NCBI GenBank assembly: GCA_028866435.1
Contig: JAGWIC010000005.1
Span: forward strand, 1 to 60,739
DNA length: 60,739 nucleotides
Reading direction: 5' to 3'
Source of the DNA: Lysobacteraceae bacterium
GTDB lineage: Bacteria > Pseudomonadota > Gammaproteobacteria > Xanthomonadales > Rhodanobacteraceae
The notes beneath the pieces are model-generated. The model saw only the letters and a program-made list of their open reading frames with translations, searched no databases and was not told the DNA's origin. Below, one piece after another: positions 20,400-29,379 of the stretch. The position numbers and the translations under genes are program-made. Each line of letters starts with the position of its first letter. Position 1 is the first letter of the stretch.

Positions 20400-20603
20400 G
20401 CGGGCCGCCGAACTCGATCGATCAACCCTCCCCTACCGGCGGATCCGACCCGGGTGACACCCATCGGATGTTTTGGTGACTTCCGGCACTTAGTCCGCCG
20501 TCCAGCAACCGGCAGGCTGCTCCCTGCCGGAAGCTGTCGTTGTAGGAATGGGCTGAAGACCTTATCCTTTTTGACCTTTCAGATCCGCACGGGACACGAA
20601 CAA

Positions 20604-21263
20604 ATGGCAATGAATATCGAGCAGGCGCGGCTGAACATGGTCGGAAACCAGGTGCGCCCGTGGGATGTGCTGGATGGGCGCGTGCTGGATGTGATGGCCC
20701 GCGTGCGCCGCGAGCAATTCGTTGCCGAGGAATATCGCCAGCTGGCGTTCGCGGACATGTGCCTGCCACTGGGCCACGGCGAAGTGATGATGAAGCCGGT
20801 GGTGGAAGGCCGCGTGTTGCAGGCGCTGGATTTGCGGCCGACCGACCAGGTGCTGGAGATCGGCACCGGTTCCGGTTTCCTCACCGCCTGCCTGGCCACC
20901 TTGTCGGCGCAGGTCACCAGCGTCGACATCCACGCCGACTTCGTGGCCGCCGCCAGCCGCCGCCTGCAACTCGCCGGCATCACCAACAGCCGCCTGATCA
21001 ACGCCGAGGCGGTGCTCCAATGGCAGCCGGAAGGGACGTTCGATGCCCTGGTCGTCACCGGTGCCGTCGCCGAGACCCCGGCGCGCTGGCTGACCTGGCT
21101 CAAGCCCGGCGCGCGCGCGCTGCTGGTGCAGGGCCTCTCGCCGGTACAGCAGGCCATCTTGCTTACGCATGAGGGCGCGGGCCGCTATCGCGAACAGACC
21201 CTGTTCGAGACCGACCTGCCCTACTTGACCCATGCCGAGCCGTCGCCGCGATTCGTTTTCTGA
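20604..21263 (+). CDS. pcm: Protein-L-isoaspartate O-methyltransferase family protein
   Basis: This 219-residue SAM-dependent methyltransferase belongs to the PCMT family, which repairs isoaspartyl residues in aged proteins. The SAM motif V-L-E-I-G-T-G-S-G-F-L-T-A near residues 79-91 and the N-terminal Q-V-R-P-W-D-V-L-D signature of the xanthomonad Pcm-like proteins are present. The ribosome binding site is weak; a second ATG two codons in is possible. It ends 32 bp before tolC, so the two form a transcript divergent from tetR. Some proteins of this branch lack demonstrated repair activity. Confidence 0.85.
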   Translation: MAMNIEQARLNMVGNQVRPWDVLDGRVLDVMARVRREQFVAEEYRQLAFADMCLPLGHGEVMMKPVVEGRVLQALDLRPTDQVLEIGTGSGFLTACLATLSAQVTSVDIHADFVAAASRRLQLAGITNSRLINAEAVLQWQPEGTFDALVVTGAVAETPARWLTWLKPGARALLVQGLSPVQQAILLTHEGAGRYREQTLFETDLPYLTHAEPSPRFVF

Positions 21264-21295
21264 TACCGACCCGACCGATTCCCACGAGGCAACTC

Positions 21296-22645
21296 ATGCG
21301 TTTGAAGCTGCTCACCCTTGCGTTGGCGCTGGCCGCCGTCTCGCTGCCCAGCCACGGCGAGGACTTGCTCGATGCCTATCGCGATGCACGCGCCAATGAC
21401 CCGGTGCTGTCGCAGGCCGATGCCACGCGTCTGGCCACGGGTGAAGGTGTGACGCAGGCGCGCGCCCTGCTGCTGCCGCAGGTTTCGGCGGGGCTGACGC
21501 TGAGTCAGACCAACGGCGGCAACAGCGGCAAGATCCAGGATCCAAACAATCCCGGCCAGTACATCAGCCTCAGCCAGTTCGGCCACACCCGCACGCGCAG
21601 CATCGACGGCACCCTGAGCCAGACGATCTTCGACTTCAGCAAGTACGCCAACCTGAAGGCGGCGCATTCGGCGGCAAAGGCGCAGGACGCCACCTACGAA
21701 GCCGCGCTGCAGAATCTTCTCGTGCGGGTGACGGCAGCCTACTTCACGGTACTGAACGACGAGGATCAACTCACGTTTGCCAAGGCCAACGAGGACGCCT
21801 ACAAGCGCCAGTACGACCAGGCGGACCAGCAGTACAAGGTCGGCCTTTCCGCGATCACCAACGTGTATCAGGCCAAGGCCTATTACGAGAACGCCAAGAC
21901 CCAGAGCATTGCCGCGCAGAACACGCTCGACAACGACAAGGAGGCCTTGCGCGTGATCACCGGCACGCCGGTCGGCGATTTGAAGAAGCTTCGTGACGAC
22001 CTGCCGTTGGACCCGCCCGCGCCCGCTGATCCCCAGGCGTGGGTCAAGCAGGCGCTGCAGGACAACCCGAGCCTGCTGGCCCAGAAGGACAACGTGGAAA
22101 CGGCCGAGCACAACATCACCGCCGCGCGTTCCGGCCACCTGCCCACGATCTCGGCCAACGTCAGCTACGGCAAGAACGCCAGCTGGTACCAGTACGGCAA
22201 CCTCGGCACCAGCAATCGCCCGTCCACCACCATCGGCCTGACCCTGAGCGTGCCGCTCTTCTCCGGCGGCGCCACCCAGTCACGGGTGCGGCAGTCGATC
22301 TACCAGCGCGATGCCGCCACCGATGCGATGGAGCTGCAGCGCCGGCAGGTGGTGCAGGACACCCTGAACTACTACCGCTCGGTCATCGCCGGCATATCGC
22401 AGGTCGAATCGGGCAAGGCCTCGGTGGAATCGGGGCAGAAGGCACTGGAAGCGACCCGCGCCGGTTTCGAGGTCGGCACGCAGACCTTCACCGACGTGCT
22501 GCTGGCGATCCAGACCCTGACCCAGTCGGAAAGCGCCTACTCGCAGGCGCGCCATCAGTTCATCCTGAACAAGCTGTTGCTGCAACAGGCTGCCGGCGCA
22601 GCCAATTTCAAGGACATCCAGGACATCAACGCGCTGCTGAAGTAG
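21296..22645 (+). CDS. tolC: TolC family outer membrane protein
   Basis: TolC forms the trimeric outer membrane channel for efflux pumps and type I secretion. The 449-residue protein starts with a signal peptide (about residues 1-21) and continues D-L-L-D-A-Y-R-D-A-R-A-N-D-P-V-L, the typical first helix of the fold. Two homologous halves of long alpha-helical coiled coil follow, each with Asn/Gln-rich strand segments. No pump or adaptor gene is adjacent. Its position after pcm and opposite tetR suggests TetR-linked control. Confidence 0.95.
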   Translation: MRLKLLTLALALAAVSLPSHGEDLLDAYRDARANDPVLSQADATRLATGEGVTQARALLLPQVSAGLTLSQTNGGNSGKIQDPNNPGQYISLSQFGHTRTRSIDGTLSQTIFDFSKYANLKAAHSAAKAQDATYEAALQNLLVRVTAAYFTVLNDEDQLTFAKANEDAYKRQYDQADQQYKVGLSAITNVYQAKAYYENAKTQSIAAQNTLDNDKEALRVITGTPVGDLKKLRDDLPLDPPAPADPQAWVKQALQDNPSLLAQKDNVETAEHNITAARSGHLPTISANVSYGKNASWYQYGNLGTSNRPSTTIGLTLSVPLFSGGATQSRVRQSIYQRDAATDAMELQRRQVVQDTLNYYRSVIAGISQVESGKASVESGQKALEATRAGFEVGTQTFTDVLLAIQTLTQSESAYSQARHQFILNKLLLQQAAGAANFKDIQDINALLK

Positions 22646-22687
22646 ATCCCGGATTGCCGGCATGCATCGGCAGCGCCGATGCGTGGG

Positions 22688-23956
22688 CTATTCCTGCAGC
22701 AGCGCGTCGATCGTCTGCATGATCCGCTGCACCGCGCCGCGTTCGCGATCGAATACCCGCTGCGCGGCCTCGCCCATCCGTTCGCGCCTGCCGGGATCGA
22801 GCAGCAGGCCCAGCACCTCCTTGCCGAGGCAGTCGACCGCGCCGACGCGCTCGGCGCCACCCTGGTCGATCAGGCTGCGGGTGATCTCCTCGAAATTGAA
22901 CGTATGGGGGCCGACCAGGACCGGCACGGACAAGGCGGCCGGCTCCAGCACGTTGTGGCCGCCGATCGGCACCAGGCTGCCGGCAACGAAGGCCACGTCG
23001 GAGGCCGCGAAGAACGGCATCATCTGCCCCATCGCATCGATCACGAACACCTGGTGCCTCGCCGAGGGCACGCCATCGGCGCTGTGCGTGGCCACACTGA
23101 AGCCGAGGCTTCGCCCGGCGTTCTCCACCAGACGAAAGCGCTCCGGGTGGCGCGGCGCGATCACCAGCAAGGCGTCAGGCAGTCGCTTGAGCACCGCCAG
23201 ATGCGCTTCGAACACGGCCAGTTCCTCACCCTCGTGGGTACTGGCCGCCATCCACACCGGTCGTCGCGGCCCCCAGTGCGCGCGCATCGCGGCCCCGGCT
23301 TCCACCGCACCCTCCGGTATCGGCATGTCGAACTTCATGTTGCCGGCGACCATGATCTTCTGCGGATCGGCGCCGAGCAGGCGATAGCGCGCCGCGTCGG
23401 CGCGTGATTGCGCCGCGATCAGGTCGACGCAGCGCAGGGCCGGCCGCGCCAGGCCCCGCATCGGCTTGTAACCGCGCATCGAACGGTCGGACAAGCGCGC
23501 ATTGACGATCATCAACGGAATGCCACGCCGACGGCAGGCGAAATACAGGTTCGGCCAGATTTCGGTCTCCACGATCAGCGCCAGTCGCGGCCGGACCTTC
23601 TTCAGGAACCGGCTGACGGAAAACGGCAGGTCGTAAGGCAGGTAGACGTGGAACACGCTGTCGCCGAACAACTGCTGCACGCGCGCCTTGCCGGTCGGCG
23701 TGACGGTAGTGACGACCAGCGGCGCACGGGGGTAATCCCGCCGCAGTGCCTTGATCAGCGGTTCGGCCGCATTCACCTCGCCCACCGACACCGCATGCAC
23801 CCACAGGCTGCCGACGAATCCGGGCGCCTTGAAGAAGCCGAATCGCTCGGGCCAGCGTCGGCGATAGGTGGTATCCGAGCGCACGCTGCGCACGAGCAGC
23901 CGCAGCACCAGCAGCGGCGTCACCAGGTACATCGCAAGGGTATACAGATAGCGCAA
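22688..23956 (-). CDS. waaA: 3-deoxy-D-manno-octulosonic acid (Kdo) transferase
   Basis: WaaA adds Kdo to lipid IVA at the inner membrane during LPS assembly. The protein aligns along its length with E. coli WaaA: an N-terminal membrane anchor, W-V-H-A-V-S-V-G-E with the catalytic Glu, T-T-V-T-P-T-G, E-T-E-I-W-P-N, and the C-terminal G-G-H-N-V-L-E-P-A. The TTG at 23956 is chosen because it aligns with the E. coli start and AGGG lies eight bases upstream, giving 422 residues. A GTG at 24016 would extend into the lpxL promoter. It is divergent from lpxL. Confidence 0.94.
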   Translation of the reverse strand: MRYLYTLAMYLVTPLLVLRLLVRSVRSDTTYRRRWPERFGFFKAPGFVGSLWVHAVSVGEVNAAEPLIKALRRDYPRAPLVVTTVTPTGKARVQQLFGDSVFHVYLPYDLPFSVSRFLKKVRPRLALIVETEIWPNLYFACRRRGIPLMIVNARLSDRSMRGYKPMRGLARPALRCVDLIAAQSRADAARYRLLGADPQKIMVAGNMKFDMPIPEGAVEAGAAMRAHWGPRRPVWMAASTHEGEELAVFEAHLAVLKRLPDALLVIAPRHPERFRLVENAGRSLGFSVATHSADGVPSARHQVFVIDAMGQMMPFFAASDVAFVAGSLVPIGGHNVLEPAALSVPVLVGPHTFNFEEITRSLIDQGGAERVGAVDCLGKEVLGLLLDPGRRERMGEAAQRVFDRERGAVQRIMQTIDALLQE

Positions 23957-24027
23957 CAGTCGATCCCTGCAGACAACGCGCGAGTATAGCGAAGCCCGGG
24001 GCGCAAGCCGGAACACGGCGGGGCCGT

Positions 24028-24033
24028 TACAAT
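24028..24033 (+). promoter_or_regulatory. -10 box TACAAT seven bases before the lpxL start
   Basis: The sequence CCGTTACAAT is followed by seven bases and then the ATG at 24041. Transcription from this -10 would start at or next to the start codon, giving a leaderless mRNA. The same ten bases with the same spacing precede uvrD. No clear -35 is visible. Confidence 0.5.
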
Positions 24034-24040
24034 GCGGACG

Positions 24041-24967
24041 ATGCCCGGCACGCCCCGCCCCTCCTTCGACCGCTCGCTGCTGTCACCACGCCATTGGCTG
24101 GCCTGGCTGGGCGTCGCCGCGATCTGGCTGATCGCCCGCCTGCCACAGCCCGCGCTGCTGTGGCTCGGCCGCCAGCTGGGTGGCCTGGTGCGGTGGGTTC
24201 CCTCCGCACGCGGGCACATCGCACGGACCAATATCGCCCTGTGCTTCCCCGGGCTCAACCTGGCCGAGCAGACCGCCCTGGTCGACGCCAACCTGCGCGA
24301 CATCGGCCTGATGCTGGTGGAATTCGCCCTGGGCTGGATGGGCAGCGACCGGCGCATGGCCTCGATTCCGACCCGGATCGAGGGGCTGGAACACCTCGAA
24401 GCCGCCCGCGCGCGTGGCCAGGGGGTGTTGCTGGTCGGCGGCCACTTTTCACATCTTGAACTCTGCGCGCGGCTGGTTTCGCAACGCATCCGCATCGCCG
24501 GGATGTACCGGCGCATGGATTCAAGCGTGTTCGAATGGGTGGTGCTGCGTGCGCGGCTGCGCTACGCCGCCGCCATGTTCGACAAGGACGACCTGCGTGG
24601 CACCGTGAAATACCTGCGCCGTGGCGGCACGCTCTGGTATGCGCCCGACCAGGACATGCGCAGCAAGGACACCGTGTTCGTCCCGTTCTTCGGGGTGAAC
24701 GCGGCCACCATCACCGCCACCCATCATCTGGCGCGGATGTCCGGTGCCGCGGTGATCCCGTTCTTCCATCGCCGCCTGCCGGGTCGGCAAGGTTATGCCC
24801 TGCGTTTGGCGGCGCCCCTGGAGGACTTTCCCGGCACGGATGCGCAAGCAGATACCGCGCGGGTCAACCGGTGCATCGAGCAGATGGTGCGCGAGGCCCC
24901 CGAGCAGTACCTGTGGGTGCACAAGCGGTTCAAGACCCGGCCGCCGGGCGAGCCGCCGATCTACTGA
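24041..24967 (+). CDS. lpxL: Kdo2-lipid A (HtrB/LpxL-type) acyltransferase
   Basis: This 308-residue membrane-anchored acyltransferase adds a secondary acyl chain to lipid A. The catalytic H-x4-E motif is visible in G-G-H-F-S-H-L-E, preceded by a hydrophobic N-terminal anchor (W-L-A-W-L-G-V-A-A-I-W-L). The run G-G-T-L-W-Y-A-P-D-Q-D is typical of LpxL/LpxM. The ATG at 24041 is preferred over one nine bases upstream because the latter overlaps the -10 box. Which chain and position it acylates cannot be told. Confidence 0.92.
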   Translation: MPGTPRPSFDRSLLSPRHWLAWLGVAAIWLIARLPQPALLWLGRQLGGLVRWVPSARGHIARTNIALCFPGLNLAEQTALVDANLRDIGLMLVEFALGWMGSDRRMASIPTRIEGLEHLEAARARGQGVLLVGGHFSHLELCARLVSQRIRIAGMYRRMDSSVFEWVVLRARLRYAAAMFDKDDLRGTVKYLRRGGTLWYAPDQDMRSKDTVFVPFFGVNAATITATHHLARMSGAAVIPFFHRRLPGRQGYALRLAAPLEDFPGTDAQADTARVNRCIEQMVREAPEQYLWVHKRFKTRPPGEPPIY

Positions 24968-25015
24968 GTCACCCCGGGCACTGCCGGTGCAGGGGAAAGT
25001 CCCGGCCCATCGCCG

Positions 25016-25843
25016 TCACCGCGGCGGCCGGTCGACCGGCGCGGACCGGGCCTGTTCGCGCTGGCGGTGCTCGTACAGCTTGGCGTACTTCAAAAACGCG
25101 TAGAACGCATGGATCCGCGCCGCGATGAAGCCGGCCCAGCCTGACCGGTAATGACCGCGCAGCAGGTAGTAGCGGACAAAGGCCACCGCCGGGTACGCCA
25201 CCATGCGCAGGCGCAGCCAGCGCACCCGGCGCCGGGCCAGCTCCGGCAGCTGCATGCCGGAGTAGCGATTGGCCTTGCGGACGCGCCCGGCGATGTCCGG
25301 CTCGCCGTAGTGGTCGACGATCACGTCGAGCACGCCCACCGGCCCATCCACCAGCACCGACTCGTGCACCTGGTGGCCGCTCATCCTGGCCCGCTGCCGA
25401 TCGAACAGCCGCACGTAGTGGTTCAGCCGGGTGCGCGGGGATTGCCAGCGCCAGAACTGCCACTCGCGCCGCCACAACTGGTAACCCGCATGCCCCGGCG
25501 CCTGCAACACCTGCCGCAGCACGGCGGCGCCGGTCGCCGGCAGCGACTCGTCCGCGTCGAGCAACAACACCCAGCGATGCCGGGCCAGGTCGATCGCCGC
25601 CTGCTTCTGCGCGCTGTAACCGGCGAACGGCTGCGCATGGATGCGCGCGCCATAGTGCGCCGCGATGGCCACCGTGGCATCGCTGGAACCGGAGTCCAGC
25701 ACCACGATCTCATCGGCCCAGGCGACCGAACGCAAACAGGCGTCGAGCGTATCGGCGTTGTTCAGCGTGGTCACCACCACCGACAGCGCTTCACCCCCCA
25801 TCGCGCGCGCCTCGGGGGAATGCTCGTTCGACGAGTCCGGCAT
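25016..25843 (-). CDS. Glycosyltransferase family 2, WaaE/KdtX-like
   Basis: This 275-residue GT2 enzyme has the nucleotide-sugar-binding start L-S-V-V-V-T-T-L-N-N-A, the first Asp region V-V-L-D-S-G-S-S-D, and the D-x-D-like L-L-D-A-D-E-S. It resembles WaaE/KdtX glucosyltransferases of the LPS inner core. The C-terminal basic, amphipathic part suggests membrane association. With the ATG at 25843 it overlaps the 3' end of the upstream ligase gene by 53 bp; an internal ATG at 25801 would cut this to 11 bp. Both starts have partial ribosome binding sites. The sugar is unknown. Confidence 0.88.
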   Translation of the reverse strand: MPDSSNEHSPEARAMGGEALSVVVTTLNNADTLDACLRSVAWADEIVVLDSGSSDATVAIAAHYGARIHAQPFAGYSAQKQAAIDLARHRWVLLLDADESLPATGAAVLRQVLQAPGHAGYQLWRREWQFWRWQSPRTRLNHYVRLFDRQRARMSGHQVHESVLVDGPVGVLDVIVDHYGEPDIAGRVRKANRYSGMQLPELARRRVRWLRLRMVAYPAVAFVRYYLLRGHYRSGWAGFIAARIHAFYAFLKYAKLYEHRQREQARSAPVDRPPR

Positions 25844-27122
25844 GGATGTCGGCTTCCGCGGTGCCGGCAGGGGCGCCGGCGACGAACAGGCTCGCACACC
25901 ACAATCCCAGCAGCCAGGCGAACAGCAGTCCCCACCACGCCGAATAGAAGGCCAGGTGGGTATTCAACGGAAACAGCATCACCCCGAGCGCCAGGCTGAC
26001 GGGAAACGCACGGGAACGGGCGGCGGCCCCCACCCGGCGCCAGGCACGCCACGCCATGGCGGCGGCGGCAAGCCAGAGCAGCAGGCCCAGCGTACCGGTT
26101 TCGGTGAGTATCTCCAGCACCAGCTGATGCGCGTGGCAGGCCCCCTCACCCACTCCGCAGGCTTCGCTGGAGACCACGAAGTGGTCGTTCGCCGGCGCGT
26201 AGTGCGGGTAGGCGTAGCGGAAGCCGCGCACACCGACACCGTTGTACGGATGCGCCTTGATCATCTCGATACTGGTGTGCCAGATGTCCAGGCGACCGCT
26301 CAGCGCGGTATCGACCGACTGGTCGGTGCCCTGCAGGGCCAGCAGGGTACGCTGCATGCGGTCATCGAAGCGCGGCGAGGTCCGCCATGCCACCATGCCG
26401 GCGACCGCCAGCAGCAGCCCAGCGGCCGCACAGAGTCCGACGAAGCGCAGTGGCGAGCGCGCTTCGCGCCAGCCGAAGCCGAGCATCACCAGCACGTAGC
26501 ACAGCCAGGCGGCGCGCGACCCCGCCAGCAAGACCGGCCCCAGCAGCAGGGCGGTGGCCAGCAGCAGGCCCGGCACTCCCCACCGGCGGCGCGCCGTCCA
26601 CAGCGCAAAGGGCGAGAGCACTGCCAGGGTCGGGCCCAGCTTGAGATTGGTGGCGCCGAAGATGCCGGAGATACGCTCGGCTTCGGCGTGCCCGCCCAGG
26701 CTCCAGCCGGTGAACGCCTGCAGCCACGCATCGGCGCACCACCAGGCCAGCACCGCCGCCACGGCGGTGTACAGCGCCTCCAGCTTGCTTTCGCGGCGGA
26801 TCGCGAAACAGGCATACAAGCCGAGCGGCACATAGCGCAGCAGCGCCGCCACCGTGCTCCAGCTCTTGCCCGGCATGACCGCATCGAAGGCGGAGAACAG
26901 CGCCGCCGCCACGTAGGCGCCCAGCAGCCACAACAGCAGGCGCGCGCCAGGGTGCTCGTCCAGCGCATGCGCGTTGCGCGCAAAAAGCATGACCACGCCG
27001 AGCAGGCACAGGAAGGTACCCAGCTCGGCGCTGCGGCCGAAGGGCAACAGGAAAATCACCAGCCAGTACGGCAACAACGGCGAGCGCAGCGCGGCCTTGA
27101 TCGAGTTGGCTGGAAAATTCAT
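25791..27122 (-). CDS. waaL: O-antigen ligase-family membrane protein
   Basis: This 443-residue protein has about ten to twelve hydrophobic segments and the Wzy_C/WaaL domain, with a large periplasmic loop containing S-G-R-L-D-I-W, H-P-Y-N-G-V-G-V-R and H-A-H-Q-L-V-L-E. WaaL joins O-antigen to the lipid A core; related proteins polymerise O-units or glycosylate pilin. The LPS neighbours favour a ligase. The ATG at 27122 is chosen; a TACAAT -10-like box lies 28 bp upstream. It overlaps the start of the downstream glycosyltransferase. Confidence 0.82.
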   Translation of the reverse strand: MNFPANSIKAALRSPLLPYWLVIFLLPFGRSAELGTFLCLLGVVMLFARNAHALDEHPGARLLLWLLGAYVAAALFSAFDAVMPGKSWSTVAALLRYVPLGLYACFAIRRESKLEALYTAVAAVLAWWCADAWLQAFTGWSLGGHAEAERISGIFGATNLKLGPTLAVLSPFALWTARRRWGVPGLLLATALLLGPVLLAGSRAAWLCYVLVMLGFGWREARSPLRFVGLCAAAGLLLAVAGMVAWRTSPRFDDRMQRTLLALQGTDQSVDTALSGRLDIWHTSIEMIKAHPYNGVGVRGFRYAYPHYAPANDHFVVSSEACGVGEGACHAHQLVLEILTETGTLGLLLWLAAAAMAWRAWRRVGAAARSRAFPVSLALGVMLFPLNTHLAFYSAWWGLLFAWLLGLWCASLFVAGAPAGTAEADIHAGLVERAFPRGARDGG

Positions 27123-27190
27123 GCGCGGACCGGAGCTGTGGCGATCCGGCATTGTAGGCGAGCGACGCGGCCGGTTTCGCGGACCGCGGT

Positions 27191-28342
27191 TCAGTGGCGG
27201 GTGATCTCGTCGTAAAGCGACAGGGTCGCCTTCTGCATGTCGGCCAGACGGTAGCTTTGCAGCGGGGAAATCGGCGGCGACACCCGCAGCAGTTCCGCCG
27301 CCCGCTCCACCAGGCGCTCGCGGTCGCCCGGCGACACCCGGCCGGCCGGGTACAACTCGGCCAGCAGCTCCCCCACCCCACCGTGCGCGTAGCCCAGCAC
27401 CGGCCGGCACAGCGCCAGGGCCTCGACCACGGTGCGCCCGAACGACTCCGGCTTGTTGGAAAGCTGCAGCACCAGCGCGGAAACCGCATAGATGTCCCGA
27501 ACATCATGCCGCGGCGGCGAAAGCACCACCTGCGATGTCACGCCGCGCAGACGGATGAGTTCTTTCAGCTCGGCCACGTAGGCCTCGCGGCCGGGCTCGA
27601 TCACGCCCAGCAGCAACAATCGCGCCTCGATCCCCCGCCGCTTCAGGTCGGCCAGCAGCTCGATCGCATCGGCATGCCCCTTCAGGCGCGTGCCGCGCCC
27701 CGGCAGGGTCAGCAGCGGCGCCCCGAAGAGGGTTGGAAATTCGGAAAAAAACTTCTTCTGCCACGCGTCGTCCGGGCGATGCCCGTACGGGAACGCCGCC
27801 GGATCGATGCCTCGCGGGATCACCCGCACGCGGGAGGGTTCGAGCCAGCGGTAGTGGCTGAGCACGTAGTCCCGCATGGTCTGCGACACGGCGACCACGC
27901 GCTCGCCGCGCAGCAGGATGCTGCTGTACCGTCCCGGTGAATTGAGCCCATGCACGGTGGTGACGAAGTGCGGTCGTGGCGACATGCCCTTGATGGCCCA
28001 CCAGCCCAGCCAGGCCGGCAGGCGCGAACGGGCATGGACGATGTCCGGCCGGATCTCGCGCAGCACCCGGCGCAGTGCCGGGAGCTGGGCCAGCGTGCGC
28101 ATCGACTTGCGGCCCAGCTCCAGGCTCACGTGCTCGCTGCCGTCGTCCAGCAGCTGCTCGACCATGCGCCCGCCCGCGGAGATCACCACCGAGCGGTGGC
28201 CGGCCTGCACCAGCGCACGCCCGACCTCCAGCGCCGAACGTTCGGCACCGCCGGCGTTCAGCGCAGGAATCAGCTGCACCACGGTCAGCGGCTTGGCGGG
28301 CACGGCAAGGCTGGACATGAGCTCGGGACTGGCGGCTTTCAT
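27191..28342 (-). CDS. Glycosyltransferase family 1/4 (GT-B)
   Basis: This 383-residue GT-B enzyme has the N-terminal loop Q-L-I-P-A-L-N-A-G-G-A-E-R-S and the C-terminal E-x7-E-like motif E-S-F-G-R-T-V-V-E-A-L-A. These are hallmarks of retaining transferases that use nucleotide sugars. In the block with waaL, waaA and lpxL it probably builds the LPS core or O-antigen. The start at 28342 is uncertain; an ATG at 28318 is equally possible, and neither has a good ribosome binding site. It follows the zinc-finger gene by 55 bp. Confidence 0.86.
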   Translation of the reverse strand: MKAASPELMSSLAVPAKPLTVVQLIPALNAGGAERSALEVGRALVQAGHRSVVISAGGRMVEQLLDDGSEHVSLELGRKSMRTLAQLPALRRVLREIRPDIVHARSRLPAWLGWWAIKGMSPRPHFVTTVHGLNSPGRYSSILLRGERVVAVSQTMRDYVLSHYRWLEPSRVRVIPRGIDPAAFPYGHRPDDAWQKKFFSEFPTLFGAPLLTLPGRGTRLKGHADAIELLADLKRRGIEARLLLLGVIEPGREAYVAELKELIRLRGVTSQVVLSPPRHDVRDIYAVSALVLQLSNKPESFGRTVVEALALCRPVLGYAHGGVGELLAELYPAGRVSPGDRERLVERAAELLRVSPPISPLQSYRLADMQKATLSLYDEITRH

Positions 28343-28397
28343 TCCGTCAACGCAAGCAAAAACAATGCCGCCGACAGCCGGAATGCCGCCCTGCCAC

Positions 28398-28607
28398 TCA
28401 GTCGCGCAGGGTGTAATGCGCGCCGCAATAGGCGCAGGTTGACTCGCCGCCGTCATCGACGATCGGCAGGTACACCTTGGGATGGGAATTCCAGAGCTCC
28501 ATGCCGGGCATCGGACAGGACAGCGGCAGGTCGCTGCGCGTCACTTCGTAACGATTTTTGGCATTGGCCGGCACCAGCGGCACCGTCGCGGCACGGGGGG
28601 ACGACAT
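28398..28607 (-). CDS. Zinc-finger domain protein (zf-CHCC)
   Basis: This 69-residue protein ends in the CHCC zinc finger: C-P-M-P, then W-N-S-H-P-K-V-Y-L-P-I, then C-A-Y-C-G-A-H-Y. The fold is shared with a small accessory subunit of mitochondrial complex I, but the role of free-standing bacterial versions is not known. GGAGT lies seven bases before the ATG at 28607. The gene lies just upstream of the LPS glycosyltransferase. Confidence 0.9.
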   Translation of the reverse strand: MSSPRAATVPLVPANAKNRYEVTRSDLPLSCPMPGMELWNSHPKVYLPIVDDGGESTCAYCGAHYTLRD

Positions 28608-28742
28608 CAGCACACTCCAGACTGAAACAGGCTGCAGATGGTAGCAGGCCGCAAGGCGCTGCCGGGGCAAACCCCGGCGGATTCCGGGCGCCGCCGCCAT
28701 ACCGCGCGCTCTGCGGCGCGGCACGGCGGCGCCATGGGCGGC

Positions 28743-29336
28743 CTACTTGGATGGCGCCGTCTGCGGCACCGATCCCCCGGTGGTGATGCGGATGGTGATC
28801 TTGTCGCTCACGTTCGGCACATAGGCCCCGATGCCGAACGCCGAGCGGTCCAGCGTGGCGGTGGCATCGAAGCCGATCGACTGCGCCTTGGTCATCGGAT
28901 GCACGCCGATCTTGTTCAGGGTGGCGTTCAGCACCACCGGCCTGGTGACGCCATGCACGGTGAGGTTGCCGGTCACCTTGAAATGGTGCCCGCCCAGGGC
29001 CTGTACCTTGGTGCTCTTGAAGGTGACGACGGGGTACTTGTCGGCATCGAAGAAATCCGGCTTCTTCAGGTGCTCATCCAGTGCCCGCACGTGCGTGTCG
29101 AGGTCGGCCAGCGGCAGGGTGACATCGACGCTGGATTTGGCCGGATCCTGCTGGTCGTAGACCAGGGTGCCCTCGCCCAGGCCCAGGTCGGCGGTGGGGT
29201 TGGAAAAGCCGAAGTGGTTCCAGCTGAACAGCACCATCGTGTGGTTGGGGTCGAGCTTGTAGGTCACCGGCGCCGCCTGGACCGCCATGGCGGAACCAAG
29301 CAGGCTGGCAAGCAGCAGGTATTTCGATGCGCGCAT
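28743..29336 (-). CDS. YceI family periplasmic protein
   Basis: This 197-residue protein has a signal peptide ending at A-V-Q-A (about residue 22) and a YceI-type lipocalin-like barrel (Y-K-L-D-P-N-H-T at its start, F-K-S-T-K-V in the middle, V-H-G-V-T-R-P-V near the end). Family members bind polyisoprenoids such as ubiquinone precursors. AGGAGT lies seven bases before the ATG at 29336. The gene lies 43 bp after the nitroreductase on the same strand, so the two are probably co-transcribed. Confidence 0.93.
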   Translation of the reverse strand: MRASKYLLLASLLGSAMAVQAAPVTYKLDPNHTMVLFSWNHFGFSNPTADLGLGEGTLVYDQQDPAKSSVDVTLPLADLDTHVRALDEHLKKPDFFDADKYPVVTFKSTKVQALGGHHFKVTGNLTVHGVTRPVVLNATLNKIGVHPMTKAQSIGFDATATLDRSAFGIGAYVPNVSDKITIRITTGGSVPQTAPSK

Positions 29337-29379
29337 GGGAAGGACTCCTAGGCAGGTGTGGAGGTGCAATGACGCGGCG

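Noticed and set aside
23957..24016. Longer WaaA from the GTG at 24016
   Set aside because: The extension does not align with known WaaA and would run into the divergent lpxL promoter.
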